A DNA stretch of 64,000 nucleotides from Streptomyces catenulae (GCF_000718015.1 NZ_JODY01000034.1:22143-86142), one strand, 5' to 3'. Shown: positions 7,713 to 18,305, counted from the first letter of the stretch. Translations and numbers: made by a program. Notes: generated from the letters alone by a model not told the origin.

Positions 7713-8079
7713 TGGAGATGGCGGGAATCGAACCCGCGTCCAACGGTGCGGAATCAGGGCTTCTCCGAGTGCAGTCCGCTGCGATTTTCTCGGCCCCGGA
7801 GATCACGCGGACAAGTCTCCGACGGGCTCAGTCACTGTTTGATTTCCTTCTGAACCCCGTGACCGGGATCAGAAGTTTAGTTCCCTAGCTGATGCCAGGA
7901 TCCGGGTCGGGAACATCCCCGGGCTGACACTTCGCAGGTCGCTACTTAGGCAGCGAGGGCGAAGGAATCGCGCTTGGTGTTGGCGATTATTGGTTGCGAC
8001 ACATGGTTAACGAGATCATTGCCGCTTCCTCGACTCGCTTCCCCTGCTTCGACATCCGCTGTCGAAACCGATCATCCCC
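7713..8079 (-). ncRNA. ssrA: tmRNA (transfer-messenger RNA), tag (A)ANTKRDSFALAA
   Basis: The 5' GGGGATG pairs with the 3' CATCTCC to form the acceptor stem; the T arm GGACGCGGGTTCGATTCC is canonical. CCA is not encoded. The mRNA-like part has resume codon GCC at 7984-7982 and reads ANTKRDSFALAA before TAA (7948-7946), ending in the ALAA degron seen by ClpXP-type proteases. With the tRNA-borne alanine the tag is AANTKRDSFALAA. It works with SmpB, encoded 158 bp upstream on the same strand, to rescue ribosomes stalled on broken mRNAs. The tag is shorter than the ANTKRDSSQQAFALAA form known for S. coelicolor. Confidence 0.97.
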
Positions 8080-8237
8080 ATGTTGTTTTTTCAAAAGCAC
8101 CGCGCCCCGCCCGACGGAAGCCGGACGACGGTCACGGGACCGCACACCCTCGCTGGGGTGCGTGGACATCGTACGTGAACAACGCGCGACGGTGCCAGCG
8201 TATTCCGGGGCCGACGGCGGGCGACCGGCCCGGGGCG

Positions 8238-8738
8238 TCAGCCGCGCTGACGGCGGCGTGCCGCGGAGACCGCGCGCTCCGCCTCCCGGCGGTCCTGCTG
8301 CTCACGGAGGGTCTGCCGCTTGTCGTACTCCTTCTTGCCCTTGGCGAGCGCGATCTCGACCTTCGCCCGGCCGTCCTTGTTGAAGTAGAGCGCCAGCGGC
8401 ACGACCGTATGACCGGATTCCTGGCTCTTCGCGTCCAGCTTGTCGATCTCCGCGCGGTGCATCAGCAGCTTCCGCTTCCGCCGCGCCGCGTGGTTGGTCC
8501 AGGTGCCCTGTGCGTATTCGGGAATGTGCACGTTGTGCAGCCACGCCTCGTTGCCGTCGATGTGGACGAAACCGTCGACGAGCGAGGCGCGACCCTGCCG
8601 GAGCGACTTCACCTCGGTACCGCTCAGCACCAGACCGCACTCATAGGTGTCCAGAATGTGGTAATCGTGGCGCGCTTTCTTGTGCTGTGCGACGAGCTTG
8701 CGCCCGGGATCCTTGTCCTTGCCCTTTTGCTTAGCCAT
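8238..8738 (-). CDS. smpB: SsrA-binding protein SmpB
   Basis: Encodes 166 residues. The conserved core is intact: [30 protein letters not shown], then IPEYAQGTW, then the basic [15 protein letters not shown] region and the C-terminal helix-forming tail [22 protein letters not shown] that enters the mRNA channel. It has a slightly extended Lys-rich N-terminus ([14 protein letters not shown]). SmpB delivers tmRNA to stalled ribosomes, and ssrA follows immediately downstream. The start has no obvious Shine-Dalgarno; a small hairpin (8740-8757) lies at the ribosome-binding position. The S41 protease gene ends 18 bp upstream. Confidence 0.97.
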   Translation of the reverse strand: MAKQKGKDKDPGRKLVAQHKKARHDYHILDTYECGLVLSGTEVKSLRQGRASLVDGFVHIDGNEAWLHNVHIPEYAQGTWTNHAARRKRKLLMHRAEIDKLDAKSQESGHTVVPLALYFNKDGRAKVEIALAKGKKEYDKRQTLREQQDRREAERAVSAARRRQRG

Positions 8739-8756
8739 AGTGCGGCCATTTTCGCA

Positions 8757-9944
8757 CTACGCCCCGGTGCCGAGGCCACTCAATACCGTGACGGCCCGCG
8801 CGGTCGCCCCGTCGTCGACGCTGAGGTCCGGTGTGATGCCGTGCCCGTCCACGGTCCGCCCGGCCGGGGTGCGGTAATGGCCGACGGTCAGCTCCGCGAC
8901 CGATCCGTCCGGCAGCGTGCTCGGCATCTGCACCGACCCCTTCCCGAAGGTCGGCGCGCCGACGACCACCGCCCGGCCCCGGTCCTGGAGCGCCCCGGCC
9001 AGCAGCTCGGCCGCGCTCATCGTGCCGCCGTCGACGAGCACCACCAGCGGCACCCGGGTGTTCCCGCCGCCGCCCGCGTACAGCGCCCGCTGCCGCCCGT
9101 GCACGTCGTACGTGGCGACCAGCCCGCCGTCGAGGAAGGCGGAGGCGGCGGCGGTGGCCTCGTCGACCAGGCCGCCGGTGTTGCCGCGCAGGTCCAGCAG
9201 GAGTCCGGCGCCCCGCGGTGCGGCGCGCACCGCGTCCCGGATCGCCGCGCCGCTGCCCTTCGTGAACGCCCCGACCCGGATCCGCACCGGACCCGACGCC
9301 CCGGCCGGGCGGTCCGTGGTGACGTCCTGGCTGCGCAGCCGGGCCCGCCGGACGGTGGCGGTCCACTTCCGGGCGCCGCGCTGGAACGCCAGCTTCACCG
9401 GCGTACCGACCCGCCCGCGGCCGACCGTGCCGTCGCCGCGCAGCAGGGCCACCACCTCGGTGACCGGGCGGCCCCGCACCGGGCGGCCGTCGATCGCGAG
9501 CAGCCGGTCGCCCCGGGCGGTCCCGGCGCGGTCGGCGGGGCCGCCGGAGCGCACCCGCGAGACCTCCATCCGGCCGCCGCGCGCCTGCCGCAGCCAGAGC
9601 CCGACGCCGACGTAGTCCCCGTCCAGCTGCCGCTGGAAGTCCTCGAACTCCCCGGCGGTGTAGATCGTCGACCAGCGGTCCCCGCTGCGGCTGACCACCT
9701 CGGCCGCCGCCTGCGCCCCGGACTTCCCGGCGGCCATCGCCTCGGCCGCCGCCTTCTCGACCGCCGCCCGGTCGGCCGTACGGGTGCCGGTCGCGGCGAT
9801 CGGCCGGGGGCGGGGGTGTGCGGTGTGACCGGCGTGCCAGCTGCCCGCGGCGGCGCCGGTCGCCAGGACGGTCGCGAGAGTCAACGTCAGCGCCGTACCG
9901 CGGCGGATGCGGCGGGGCCTGACGGACAGACACGGGCGCAACAT
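8757..9944 (-). CDS. S41-family carboxy-terminal processing peptidase with PDZ domain, secreted or membrane-anchored
   Basis: Encodes 395 residues from the ATG at 9944. An N-terminal Arg-rich stretch and hydrophobic segment (ALTLTLATVLATGAAAG, residues about 16-35) form a signal anchor. The PDZ domain lies around residues 115-205 (VSRVRSGGPADRAG, GDRLLAIDGRPV). The peptidase domain shows LLLDLRGNTGGLVDEA, VVLVDGGTMSAAELLAGALQD and GAPTFGKGSVQ, giving the catalytic Ser (in TMSAAE) and Lys (in FGKG) of the Tsp/CtpA Ser-Lys dyad. It acts outside the membrane on C-terminal tails. It lies between ftsX and smpB, but a strong hairpin separates it from ftsX. Confidence 0.9.
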   Translation of the reverse strand: MLRPCLSVRPRRIRRGTALTLTLATVLATGAAAGSWHAGHTAHPRPRPIAATGTRTADRAAVEKAAAEAMAAGKSGAQAAAEVVSRSGDRWSTIYTAGEFEDFQRQLDGDYVGVGLWLRQARGGRMEVSRVRSGGPADRAGTARGDRLLAIDGRPVRGRPVTEVVALLRGDGTVGRGRVGTPVKLAFQRGARKWTATVRRARLRSQDVTTDRPAGASGPVRIRVGAFTKGSGAAIRDAVRAAPRGAGLLLDLRGNTGGLVDEATAAASAFLDGGLVATYDVHGRQRALYAGGGGNTRVPLVVLVDGGTMSAAELLAGALQDRGRAVVVGAPTFGKGSVQMPSTLPDGSVAELTVGHYRTPAGRTVDGHGITPDLSVDDGATARAVTVLSGLGTGA

Positions 9945-9968
9945 GGCGGTGAGTCTAGGCGACACAAA

Positions 9969-10000
9969 GGCGCCGCACGGTGAGTTGACCGTACGGCGCC
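9969..10000 (-). terminator. Terminator downstream of ftsX
   Basis: On the minus strand GGCGCCG-T-ACGGT pairs with ACCGT-G-CGGCGCC, followed by TTTGTG. It lies 23 bp after the ftsX stop and just before the S41 protease gene, so it probably ends or attenuates ftsEX transcripts. Confidence 0.75.
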
Positions 10001-10022
10001 CGGTGTCAGGGGTGGCGGGATG

Positions 10023-10934
10023 TCACACCTTGAGGTACTTGCGCAAGGCGAAGAACGCGGCGAAGGCGGGCATGACCAGGCCGATGAGGAGGATCAGCGG
10101 GAGCACGGAAACGACCGAATCCCACCCGATGAACTCGACGACCTTGATCTTGTCCGCCAGCCAGTTGTTGATCAGCGCGTACTTGCCGCCGACGATCAGC
10201 ACACAGGCGAACGCGGCGCCGATCAGCCCCGCGATGGCCGCCTCCATGATGAACGGCATCTGGATGTAGAAGCTGGAGGCACCGACCAATCGCATGATGC
10301 CGGTCTCCCGGCGGCGGCTGAACGCCGACACCCGCACGGTGTTGACGATCAGCAGCAGCGCGACGACCAGCATCAGACCCATGACGCAGAGCGCCGCGAT
10401 CCGCATGCCGTCGAGGAGGTTGAAGAGCGGCTCGACGGTGTCACGTTGGTCCTGGACCTCCTGGACACCGGGCCGCTCGGAGAACGCCGACTTGATGACC
10501 TCGTACTTCGTCGGGTCCTTCAGCTTGACCCGGAAGGACTCCGGCAGCTGGTCGGGCGTCACCAGACCGGCGACGGGCGTGTCGCCGAACTGCTGCTTGT
10601 AATGCTTGTACGCCTGGTCGCTGGACTCGTAGAGGACCGGCTTCTGCACGATCGGCAGCCGCTCCAGGTCCGCTTTGATCTCCGCCTTCTGCTGCTCGGT
10701 CGCGGCACCCTTGGCGCAGTTGGCGCCGGAGGGGTCGTTCTTGTTGCAGAAGAAGATGGAGACGTTGACCTTGTCGTACCAGTAGCCCTTCATGGTGTCG
10801 ACCTGGTCGCTCATCAGGAGCGAGGCGCCGAACAGACCGAGCGAGAGGGCTACGGAGACGATGACGGCGAAGGTCATCGTGAGGTTACGGCGGAGACCGA
10901 CGCCGATCTCCGACAGGACGAACTGGGCGCGCAT
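10023..10934 (-). CDS. ftsX: Cell-division ABC-transporter-like permease FtsX
   Basis: Encodes 303 residues. Topology is typical of FtsX: a first transmembrane helix at residues about 20-42, a large extracellular domain (about 43-165, with a short Cys-containing loop FCNKNDPSGANCAKG), then three helices in the C-terminal half with the cytoplasmic loop FSRRRETGIMRLVGAS. With FtsE it forms the FtsEX complex, which couples ATP hydrolysis to activation of peptidoglycan hydrolases such as RipC-like enzymes at septa. It starts 9 bp after the ftsE stop, an operon arrangement. Confidence 0.97.
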   Translation of the reverse strand: MRAQFVLSEIGVGLRRNLTMTFAVIVSVALSLGLFGASLLMSDQVDTMKGYWYDKVNVSIFFCNKNDPSGANCAKGAATEQQKAEIKADLERLPIVQKPVLYESSDQAYKHYKQQFGDTPVAGLVTPDQLPESFRVKLKDPTKYEVIKSAFSERPGVQEVQDQRDTVEPLFNLLDGMRIAALCVMGLMLVVALLLIVNTVRVSAFSRRRETGIMRLVGASSFYIQMPFIMEAAIAGLIGAAFACVLIVGGKYALINNWLADKIKVVEFIGWDSVVSVLPLILLIGLVMPAFAAFFALRKYLKV

Positions 10935-10943
10935 GGCGTCCTT

Positions 10944-11633
10944 TCAGTGCTGGTAGCCGTACACGCCGCGCGACTGGTCGCGTACGAGCCGGCCCTTCTC
11001 GAGTTCCATGACCCGCTTACGCATCTGGTCGACGATCTGCTGATCGTGGGTGGCCATGACCACCGTCGTACCGGTCCGGTTGATCCGGTCCAGCAGCTTC
11101 ATGATGCCGACGGAGGTCTGCGGGTCGAGGTTGCCGGTCGGCTCGTCCGCGATGAGGAGCATCGGGCGGTTGACGAAGGCGCGCGCGATGGCGACACGCT
11201 GCTGCTCACCACCGGACAGCTCGCCCGGCATCCGGTCCTCCTTCCCGCCCAGACCGACGAGTTCGAGGACCTCGGGGACCGTCTTGCGGATCTGGCCGCG
11301 CGGCTTGCCGATGACCTCCAGGGCGAAGGCGACGTTCTGGCCGACCGTCTTGTTGGGGAGGAGCCGGAAGTCCTGGAAGACCGTCCCCAACTGGCGGCGC
11401 ATCTGCGGCACCTTCCAGTTGGACAGCTTCGCGAGGTCCTTCCCCAGTACGTGCACGGCACCGTGGCTGGCGCGCTCCTCGCGCAACAGCAGCCGCAGGA
11501 AGGTGGACTTACCGGAGCCCGAGGAGCCCACCAGGAAGACGAACTCGCCACGCTCGATCTCCAGGGAGACATCCCTGAGTGCGGGGCGGTTCTGCTTCGG
11601 GTAAGTCTTGGAGACGTTGTCGAATCGGATCAC
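10944..11633 (-). CDS. ftsE: Cell-division ATP-binding protein FtsE
   Basis: Encodes 229 residues. Complete ABC ATPase motifs are present: Walker [10 protein letters not shown] (residues 36-44), Q-loop region TVFQDFRLL, signature [14 protein letters not shown], Walker [13 protein letters not shown], and switch His in VVMATHD. It is the cytoplasmic ATPase partner of FtsX and first gene of the pair. It is divergent from the 62-residue zinc-ribbon protein, with 251 bp between them for promoters. Confidence 0.98.
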   Translation of the reverse strand: MIRFDNVSKTYPKQNRPALRDVSLEIERGEFVFLVGSSGSGKSTFLRLLLREERASHGAVHVLGKDLAKLSNWKVPQMRRQLGTVFQDFRLLPNKTVGQNVAFALEVIGKPRGQIRKTVPEVLELVGLGGKEDRMPGELSGGEQQRVAIARAFVNRPMLLIADEPTGNLDPQTSVGIMKLLDRINRTGTTVVMATHDQQIVDQMRKRVMELEKGRLVRDQSRGVYGYQH

Positions 11634-11884
11634 AGATGCACCACGGTCGACCTGGGTAGGGGCACGGGTTGCCGGGTTGCGGCTCCCGTCGGTGTGCGTG
11701 ACCCTACGCGAACCTCATTCGGCGGCGTAGCCGGCATCCGCGGTTGGTGCGTTTGGTCACGGCGCCTACGGGACAAAACCAGTCCATTCCGGCGGGACGC
11801 GCCGTTCGGTCACCGAGCTGGCACAGTGGTAGAGGGAACACTCACGTCCCCGGGAGCGTTGGGGCGGAGGAAGAAGGAGGTCGC

Positions 11885-12073
11885 ATGACGTACGACCGAT
11901 TGGTGTGCGCCAACTGCGCGGCCCCTGTGAACGAGGGCCGCTGCCCCGTCTGCCGCGCCAGCCGCGAGCGGCTCCAGCAGCAGAGCCTGTTCGCCCAGGT
12001 CAACCCGGCACTGCTGGTGGCGCTGCTGGTGGCCCTCGTCGCGGTGGGGCTGCTGCTGCACCAGGCCGTCTGA
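11885..12073 (+). CDS. 62-residue zinc-ribbon membrane mini-protein
   Basis: The N-terminal half has a compact CxxC...CxxC zinc ribbon (CANCAAPVNEGRCPVCRAS). The C-terminal half is one transmembrane helix (NPALLVALLVALVAVGLLL). The ATG follows AAGAAGGAGGTCGC, an excellent ribosome binding site. It is divergent from ftsE. Small proteins of this layout occur beside ftsEX in Streptomyces; I know of no assigned function. A cytoplasmic zinc ribbon tethered to the membrane could be a small adaptor, but that is inference. Confidence 0.75.
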   Translation: MTYDRLVCANCAAPVNEGRCPVCRASRERLQQQSLFAQVNPALLVALLVALVAVGLLLHQAV

Positions 12074-12130
12074 GACGGCGGGTGCGCGCGCCCGGAGCGC
12101 GGTGACGCCGGGTGAGGTGTCCGACACGGC

Positions 12131-12169
12131 CCGAGGGCCCGGTGCGCGGGGTGCGCTCCGGGCCCTCGG
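12131..12169. terminator. Bidirectional hairpin terminator
   Basis: CCGAGGGCCCGG pairs perfectly with CCGGGCCCTCGG (12 bp, 15-base loop). It lies between the convergent zinc-ribbon and LAETG-protein genes. Confidence 0.8.
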
Positions 12170-12190
12170 TCGTGGTGCTACGGATCGGCG

Positions 12191-13435
<1,245 letters not shown>

Positions 13436-14554
13436 CTACTTCGCGGCCTCCTGCTCCTGCTGCTTGCGCCAGCGGATGCCCGCCTCCAGGAAGCCGTCGA
13501 TGTCGCCGTCGAGAACCGCCGTCGGGTTGCCGACCTCGAACTCCGTCCGCAGGTCCTTGACCATCTGGTACGGGTGCAGGACGTACGAACGCATCTGGTT
13601 GCCCCAGGAGTTGCCGCCGTCGCCCTTGAGCGCGTCCATCTTCGCCTGCTCCTCCTGACGGCGGCGCTCGAGAAGCTTCGCCTGGAGGACGTTCATCGCG
13701 GTCGCCTTGTTCTGGATCTGCGAGCGCTCGTTCTGGCAGGAGACGACGATGCCGGTGGGGATGTGCGTCAGACGGACCGCGGAGTCCGTGGTGTTGACGC
13801 CCTGACCGCCGGGGCCGGAGGAGCGGTAGACGTCGACGCGCAGCTCGGACTCGTCGATCTCGATGTGGTCGGTCTGCTCGACGACCGGCAGCACCTCGAC
13901 ACCGGCGAACGACGTCTGGCGGCGGCCCTGGTTGTCGAAGGGCGAGATGCGCACCAGGCGGTGGGTGCCCTGCTCGACCGAGAGGGTGCCGTAGGCGTAC
14001 GGGACGTTGACGGCGAAGGTGGTCGACTTGATACCGGCCTCTTCGGCGTACGAGGTCTCGTACAGCTCGGTCTTGTAGCCGTGCCGCTCGGCCCAGCGCA
14101 GATACATCCGCTGGAGCTTCTCGGCGAAGTCCGCGGCGTCGACGCCACCGGCCTCGGCGCGGATGTTGACGACGGCCTCACGGGAGTCGTACTCGCCGGA
14201 GAGCAGGGTGCGGACCTCCAGCTCGTCGACCGCCTTGCGGACGGCGGTCAGCTCGCTCTCGGCCTCGGCGCGGGTGTCCTCGTCACCCTCGTCCTCGGCC
14301 AGCTCGAAGAGGACCTCCAGGTCGTCGACGCGGCCGCGCAGCTCCTCGGCGCGGCGCAGCTGGCCCTGGAGGTACGAGAGCCGGCTGGTGATCTTCTGTG
14401 CGCTCTCCGGGTCGTCCCACAGGGACGGGGCCGCGGCCTGCTCCTCGAGCACGGCGATATCGGCCCTCATCTTGTCGAGGTCCAGGACGGCCTCGATCGA
14501 CCCCATGGTCGAGGAGAGGGACTTCAGCTCTTCGGAAACATCGACGACTGCCAC
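13436..14554 (-). CDS. prfB: Peptide chain release factor 2
   Basis: Encodes 372 residues in one uninterrupted frame. It has the peptidyl-hydrolysis motif GGQ in [20 protein letters not shown] and the RF2 anticodon-like tripeptide SPF in RISPFDNQG, which reads UGA and UAA. Unlike E. coli prfB there is no internal UGA frameshift site near the start; the N-terminus is read straight through. Termination in this very high-GC genome relies mainly on UGA, so RF2 is important. It is divergent from none of its neighbours: the kinase gene upstream is on the same strand. Confidence 0.98.
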   Translation of the reverse strand: MAVVDVSEELKSLSSTMGSIEAVLDLDKMRADIAVLEEQAAAPSLWDDPESAQKITSRLSYLQGQLRRAEELRGRVDDLEVLFELAEDEGDEDTRAEAESELTAVRKAVDELEVRTLLSGEYDSREAVVNIRAEAGGVDAADFAEKLQRMYLRWAERHGYKTELYETSYAEEAGIKSTTFAVNVPYAYGTLSVEQGTHRLVRISPFDNQGRRQTSFAGVEVLPVVEQTDHIEIDESELRVDVYRSSGPGGQGVNTTDSAVRLTHIPTGIVVSCQNERSQIQNKATAMNVLQAKLLERRRQEEQAKMDALKGDGGNSWGNQMRSYVLHPYQMVKDLRTEFEVGNPTAVLDGDIDGFLEAGIRWRKQQEQEAAK

Positions 14555-14598
14555 GCACCCAGCCTAACGGCTGCCGCCGACACTGTGCCCCGGCCCCG

Positions 14599-15903
14599 TC
14601 AGGGAGCGGCGGGATCGGGCTGCTCGACGCCGGGTCCCGCATCGCCCGGATCGCCGTCGCCCGAGGCCAGCCAGGTGCCCAGGCCCACCGCGGCGACCAG
14701 CGCGGCGGCCGCGGCGCCGAGCCGGATCCGGCGGCGGCGCACCGCCTCCGGTGACGACCGGTGACGGGCCGACCCCGCGCGGCGCTCGCCCGCCGCCCGC
14801 GGGGTGCGGGCGGTGCCGTGCGCGCCACCGGCCAGCTCGTCCGGGCCGGGGACCCGCATGCTGGTGTGCGTCTCGCGGTTCGAGTCGGGCGCGGCGCCCT
14901 GGACGAGCGCGACGGAGCCGCGTGGCGGGGTGGCCTCGCCGGTGGTGGCCGGTGCGGCGGCGTCCTGGGGGGCGGGCTCGTCCTCGGCGGCGCCGTCCGG
15001 GCCCTCCTCGCCGTCCGGCTCGTCGATGTCGAGGGGCGGCATCCCGGCGAGGCCCGGGAGCAGCTCGCGCAGCCGGGCGGCCAGCTCGGGGGCGCGCAGC
15101 CGGGAGGCGGGCGCCTTGGCGAGGCACTGGAGGAGGAGCTGCCACAGCTCGTCCGGGATGCCGGGCAGCGGCGCCACCCGCTCGGTGACATGGCGGCGCA
15201 GCACGGCGCCGGGGTGTCCGCCGCCGAACGGGGTGAACCCGGCCAGCAGCTCGTACAGGACGGTGGCCAGCGCGTAGACGTCGACGGAGGCGCGCGGCGG
15301 GAGGCCCTCGATGATCTCGGGGGCGAGGTAGTCGGGGGTGCCGATGACCTTGGCGGAGCGGAGAGTGGCGGTGCCGGAGCCGGAGGCGGGCTGCGGCAGG
15401 CGGCGCGGGGAGTCGACGAGGCGGGCGATGCCGAAGTCGGTGAGGAGCGCGGGGTGCGCGCCCCCGGGGCCGAGGGGGCCCTGCATGTCCAGGAGGACGT
15501 TCTCCGGCTTGACGTCGCGGTGGACGATCCGGGCGGCGTGCGCGGCGGCGAGGGCGTCGGCGACGTCGGCGGCGATGGCGACGGCGGCCTCCGGGGCGAG
15601 CCGCCGTTCGCGCTCCAGGCGGGTGCGCAGGTCGGTGCCGCGGACCAGCTCCATGACCAGGGCCAGGTCGTTGCCGTCGACCACCAGGTCGCGTACGCCG
15701 ACGACCCGCGGGTGGTCCAGGCTCAGCAGCGCCGCCCGCTCCTGGACGAAGCGGCCGACCAGCTCCTGGTCGGAGGCGAGGTCCTCACGCAACAGCTTGA
15801 TGGCCACGGCCCCTTCGGGGCCCTCGCCCAGCCATACCGTGCCCGCACTGCCGCGTCCCAGGATCTGGTGGGCGGTGTACCGGCTGCCGATCTTCCGTGC
15901 CAA
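14599..15903 (-). CDS. pkaB: Membrane-anchored Ser/Thr protein kinase, PkaB-like
   Basis: About 434 residues. The chosen start is a TTG at 15903 because GGAG lies six bases upstream and it begins just before the kinase fold; no ATG or GTG fits. Kinase motifs: GRGSAGTVWLGE (P-loop), VAIKLL (Lys), IVHRDVKPENVLL (catalytic loop), LLTDFGIARL (DFG), then APE-like YLAPEIIEG. Residues about 275-390 are an acidic/proline linker, followed by a transmembrane helix (RLGAAAAALVAAVGLGTWLA) and a short extracellular acidic tail. Position beside prfB and a second kinase matches pkaB of S. coelicolor. Confidence 0.88.
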   Translation of the reverse strand: MARKIGSRYTAHQILGRGSAGTVWLGEGPEGAVAIKLLREDLASDQELVGRFVQERAALLSLDHPRVVGVRDLVVDGNDLALVMELVRGTDLRTRLERERRLAPEAAVAIAADVADALAAAHAARIVHRDVKPENVLLDMQGPLGPGGAHPALLTDFGIARLVDSPRRLPQPASGSGTATLRSAKVIGTPDYLAPEIIEGLPPRASVDVYALATVLYELLAGFTPFGGGHPGAVLRRHVTERVAPLPGIPDELWQLLLQCLAKAPASRLRAPELAARLRELLPGLAGMPPLDIDEPDGEEGPDGAAEDEPAPQDAAAPATTGEATPPRGSVALVQGAAPDSNRETHTSMRVPGPDELAGGAHGTARTPRAAGERRAGSARHRSSPEAVRRRRIRLGAAAAALVAAVGLGTWLASGDGDPGDAGPGVEQPDPAAP

Positions 15904-16099
15904 GACTGCTCCGACGTGTCGGGCCCCCGAGCGTCCTGCGGGGGCTGAGGTTGACGACCAAGCTACGCGGGCGGCGGGGCGTTCCGGGCCCGGGAGGGCG
16001 GCAACCTTCCGTTCTGGGGGAGAAATCACCGCCGGAAGTCGACAAATCCACTGGCCGACCGGGGTGCGGCGCCCGGTACGGCGGTCGTGGACAGCACGG

Positions 16100-16124
16100 T
16101 GCCCCGGGTGTGTCACCCGGGGCA
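16100..16124. terminator. Hairpin terminator between the two kinase genes
   Basis: TGCCCCGGGTG-TGT-CACCCGGGGCA, 11 perfect base pairs with a 3-base loop, about 60 bp after the stop of the upstream kinase. It argues that the two kinase genes are separate transcription units. Confidence 0.75.
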
Positions 16125-16184
16125 TCCGCGCCACGGCGCTCTCCGGCGCCGTCGCCGGGGTCTCCCCCGGCCGAGATCGTTGCT

Positions 16185-17810
16185 CTAGCCGAGATTGTTG
16201 ATGAAGTCCTTGACGTCCTTGTAGGTCGAGCCGATCCAGTCGAAGAAGCTCTGGGTCGTGCCGATCCACTCCTGCGGGATCATCTGCCAGATCAGCCAGC
16301 CCGCGACGACGAGGATCACGAGGGTGAACAGGCAGCCCTTGAGGCAGCCGAGGCCCGGGATCCGCATCGGGTTGGCGCTGCGGCGGCGCGGCTCCCGGGG
16401 CGGACGCGGCTCACGGGCCGGCGGGCGCTCCGGTTCGTAGCGCTGCGGCGGCGGCTCCTGGCGGCGCTGCGGGGCCGGGGGGCGCTGCTGCTGCGGGGGC
16501 TGCTGCTGCGCGTACGGCACCGGCTGCGGCGGGTACGGCTGCTGGTGCTGCGGCGGCTGCTGCGGGGCCGGTCGGCGCTGCGGGCGGCGGCGCAGCGGGT
16601 CCTCGCTCGGGTCGAGGTACTGGACCTGGGTCTGGTCGTTGCGGTCGCGCGCGGCCCGCATCTGGGACTCCCAGGGGTGCGGCCCGTCGGGCTCCTGGGG
16701 GCCGCCCGCGGGGGGCCCGCCGGGCATCGGGGGCACCGGCGGCATGGCGCGTGTGGGGGCGGGGCCGCCGGGGGCGCCGGTGGCGGGCAGCACGCTGGTG
16801 GCGGCGGCCGGGTCGACGGCGGCGGCGCCGGTGGGCAGCACCTGGGTGGGGTCCGCGTCGCCGCCGCCCTCGGTGCCGGGGACCTGCGCCGGGGACGGGT
16901 CGGGGGCGAGCAGCGCGGCGACGCCGAGCGCCGCCTCGGCCTGCTCCGGGGTGGCGTGCGCGCCGACACCGGCGGCGACGGTGCGCAGCGCCCGGGCGAG
17001 GTTCTCGGCGCTCGGCCGCTCCTCGGGGCGCTTGCGCAGACAGCGTTCGATGATCGTCCACAGCGGCTCGGGGACGGATCCGGGGCGCTGCGGCTCCTCG
17101 CTGAGGTGGCGGTGGAGGACCTCCAGGGCGGTCGAACCGGCGAACGGCGGGCGGCCGGTGACCAGTTCGTAGAGGAGGATGCCGGCGCCGTAGATGTCGA
17201 CGGCGGAGGTCTGCGGGCGGCCCTCGGCGGACTCCGGGGCGACGTAGGCGGGGGTGCCGACGAACTCGTGGGTGCGGGTCAGGCCCGGGGAGTCGGCGAG
17301 GCGGGCGATGCCGAAGTCGGTCAGCATCGGGTGCATCTCGCCGTCGCCGTCGGACCCGGAGAGCAGGACGTTGGCGGGCTTGAGGTCGCGGTGGACGACG
17401 CCGTCGGCGTGGCTGGCGGCGAGGGCGTCGGCGATCTGCGCGGTGAGCAGGGAGGCGGCCACCGGGCTGAGCGGACCGTTGTCCCGGAGGTAACGGTGCA
17501 GGTCGGGACCGTCGACGAGGTCCATGACCAGGGCCAGCAGATCGCCTTCGACGACGAGGTCGCGGGTGCGGACGATGTTGGGGTGGGTCAGGCGCAGCAG
17601 GACGGAGCGCTCGCGCAGGAAGCGCATCACCACGTCCGCGTCGTTCGCCAGCTCCTCCTTGAGGACCTTGATCGCGACCGTCTCGCCGGGCTCACCGGCG
17701 ACGGCCGCCTCGGCGCCCGCCGTCTCGCGCTGGCGCGCACGCCAGACGGTGCCCGTGGCGCCGCGTCCGAGCGGCTCCTCGAGCAGGTACTTGCTGCCTA
17801 CCGGCCGCAC
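16185..17810 (-). CDS. pkaA: Membrane-anchored Ser/Thr protein kinase, PkaA-like
   Basis: About 541 residues from the GTG at 17810, preceded by GGGAG. Kinase motifs: GRGATGTVWRA, VAIKVL, VVHRDLKPANVLL, LTDFGIARLADS and YVAPESAEG, followed by a C-lobe ending near residue 290. A long Pro/Gln/Arg-rich linker (about 330-490, runs of QPPQ and RPP) leads to a transmembrane helix (FTLVILVVAGWLIWQ) and a short extracellular tail, with no PASTA repeats. The length matches S. coelicolor PkaA (543). It is divergent from an FHA-domain ATPase, a natural phosphothreonine reader. Confidence 0.9.
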   Translation of the reverse strand: MRPVGSKYLLEEPLGRGATGTVWRARQRETAGAEAAVAGEPGETVAIKVLKEELANDADVVMRFLRERSVLLRLTHPNIVRTRDLVVEGDLLALVMDLVDGPDLHRYLRDNGPLSPVAASLLTAQIADALAASHADGVVHRDLKPANVLLSGSDGDGEMHPMLTDFGIARLADSPGLTRTHEFVGTPAYVAPESAEGRPQTSAVDIYGAGILLYELVTGRPPFAGSTALEVLHRHLSEEPQRPGSVPEPLWTIIERCLRKRPEERPSAENLARALRTVAAGVGAHATPEQAEAALGVAALLAPDPSPAQVPGTEGGGDADPTQVLPTGAAAVDPAAATSVLPATGAPGGPAPTRAMPPVPPMPGGPPAGGPQEPDGPHPWESQMRAARDRNDQTQVQYLDPSEDPLRRRPQRRPAPQQPPQHQQPYPPQPVPYAQQQPPQQQRPPAPQRRQEPPPQRYEPERPPAREPRPPREPRRRSANPMRIPGLGCLKGCLFTLVILVVAGWLIWQMIPQEWIGTTQSFFDWIGSTYKDVKDFINNLG

Positions 17811-18305
17811 GTCATGCGCTCCCTGGTCGGTGATCAACTGTTGCCGGTCCGCTGGGTCGTGCGCGGCCCGTCGCCCCACTGTAGTTGCCGCCGCTCCCGC
17901 GGTCCGCGTGGCGCTGCCGCGTGCCCGCGGCGGGCCGGTCACCCGTGGTGGCTCGTGGGAAGACGCGAGGTGGGGGCGGATGGTTGCGCGGCCGGGCCGG
18001 GGGCGTCCGCGCCGTGGCGGGGTCGGTTTTCGGCCGGACCGGGCGGGCCGGGGCGGGGCCGGAGCCCGCGGTCATCCCCCGCCCACACGGCGTCACGGGC
18101 GCCCCGAGCAAGATCATTACGCCCCGGTCGGCGGACGGGATGTCGGTGGTAGGTGCGAGGATGCACCCAGCACACGTGCCGTGGGAGGCCGTTCCCGCCC
18201 GCGGCGCGACAGGTGGGACTTGTACGAGCCGATGCGCTCGGGCGCGGTGGGGGGTTGAGCGGACCCGTCACCGAACTCCCCGGGCAGAAGGGACCGTTGA
18301 CGGCG
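17811..18305. other. 495-bp divergent intergenic region, pkaA / FHA-FtsK gene
   Basis: No protein-coding gene is recognised on either strand. It must hold both divergent promoters. No striking repeat or hairpin was found. Confidence 0.55.

Noticed and set aside
7713..7790. A tRNA gene
   Set aside because: The T arm and acceptor end belong to tmRNA; the partner 5' acceptor half is about 360 bases away at 8079.
13436..14554. Programmed frameshift in prfB
   Set aside because: The reading frame is uninterrupted from the ATG to the stop, with no in-frame UGA near the start.
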